Below are positions 5,703 through 5,908 of a stretch of DNA of 5,908 bases, piece after piece; within the stretch, counting starts at the first letter, position 1, and the number at the start of each line of letters is the position of its first letter. Below the pieces are notes generated by a model. The model saw nothing but the letters and a program-made list of their open reading frames with translations, did not search any database and was not told the DNA's origin. This DNA comes from Desulfobacca acetoxidans. GTDB taxonomy: Bacteria; Desulfobacterota; Desulfobaccia; Desulfobaccales; 0-14-0-80-60-11. Location: contig DZCR01000187.1 in assembly GCA_022736495.1 (NCBI GenBank), forward strand, positions 1 to 5,908, in the 5' to 3' direction. A program made the position numbers and the translations under genes.

Positions 5703-5908
5703 TCAACCTGCACTCAGATTAACTATGAGAACATAAATTCCTTCCCGACTGCTTTAGGGGATTCGGGATATGATCCTTCCATAGAGGCTCAGATTTACAG
5801 CCAAACCTCAAAAGGTTTGGATTCCGTCAAACGTAACTTCTTGCAGCCAGGCCAGAGGCAGATAGACTAATTCTGGCTGACACCGAAGCGGCTCTATGTC
5901 GGGCTAGT
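5703..5908. other. Displaced upstream region of the HAT gene, no gene recognised
   Basis: Before the IS insertion this segment was continuous with the HAT 5' region, so on the minus strand it would carry that gene's leader and promoter. I see no clear sigma70 pair. On the + strand a frame is open to a TAA at 5868-5870, but it has no start codon with a ribosome binding site and no recognised motif. CTCAGATT occurs twice (5713-5720, 5789-5796). TCCCGA (5743-5748) and TCGGGA (5763-5768) can pair. The perfect hairpin at 5801-5820 is the strongest structure. Confidence 0.5.
5801..5820. repeat. Perfect 8-bp hairpin CCAAACCT-CAAA-AGGTTTGG
   Basis: CCAAACCT (5801-5808) and AGGTTTGG (5813-5820) are exact reverse complements around a 4-nt loop. 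No T-run follows on either strand, so it is not a standard intrinsic terminator. It may be an RNA structure in the former HAT leader, the end of an upstream transcript, or an operator. None of these can be chosen from the sequence. Confidence 0.5.

Noticed and set aside
5703..5870. Open + strand frame after the IS
   Set aside because: It has no ATG or GTG with a ribosome binding site and no family motif. Across the IS the pre-insertion neighbour is the HAT gene on the other strand, so it is not an interrupted gene.

Overview
The window is a bacterial chromosomal segment of moderately high GC content, with AT-rich islands at promoters. It carries two tRNA genes, a two-gene cytochrome bd oxidase operon, a SAM-hydrolysing enzyme gene and one decayed insertion sequence. 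The taxon cannot be fixed from the sequence. A Gram-negative anaerobe or microaerobe, such as a Desulfobacterota-type organism, would fit a short-Q-loop cydAB with no cydX or cydDC beside it; this is inference only.

Layout. Positions 1-338 hold no convincing gene: some small hairpins, a possible 3' end of an unknown reading frame, and a sigma70-like promoter at 207-234. tRNA-Val(TAC) at 339-414 and tRNA-Asp(GTC) at 422-498 follow, 7 nt apart and both with encoded CCA, closed by an intrinsic terminator at 512-547. Positions 548-1085 are non-coding today. They contain on the + strand what looks like a rotted N-terminal piece of a group II intron reverse transcriptase, placed just behind the tRNA pair.

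On the minus strand, cydA (3445-2111) and cydB (2111-1086) overlap by one base (TAATG) and encode the two core subunits of cytochrome bd quinol oxidase, with all haem ligands present in CydA. A perfect TTGACA box lies about 130 bp upstream of cydA in an AT-rich gap. Upstream of that, also on the minus strand, is a SAM hydroxide adenosyltransferase (DUF62 family) gene. Its best start is a GTG at 4439, not the longer ATG at 4496.

The HAT gene has been hit in its 5' region by an IS630-family element (4490-5700, 1211 bp) flanked by a TA duplication. The element has 25-bp imperfect terminal repeats, a transposase promoter at the left end, and a transposase split over several frames. The first frame change is at an A7 run between the DNA-binding and catalytic halves and may be programmed. 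Three later single-base shifts are ordinary decay, so this copy is probably not autonomous. The insertion lies 50 bp before the HAT start and separates it from what was once its upstream region (5703-5908). That region now holds a perfect 8-bp hairpin but no recognisable gene.

I see no defence system, CRISPR array or clearly novel multi-gene system. The most useful second-look items are the IS insertion that rewires the HAT 5' end and supplies a false ATG, the A7 frameshift site, and the reverse transcriptase relic.
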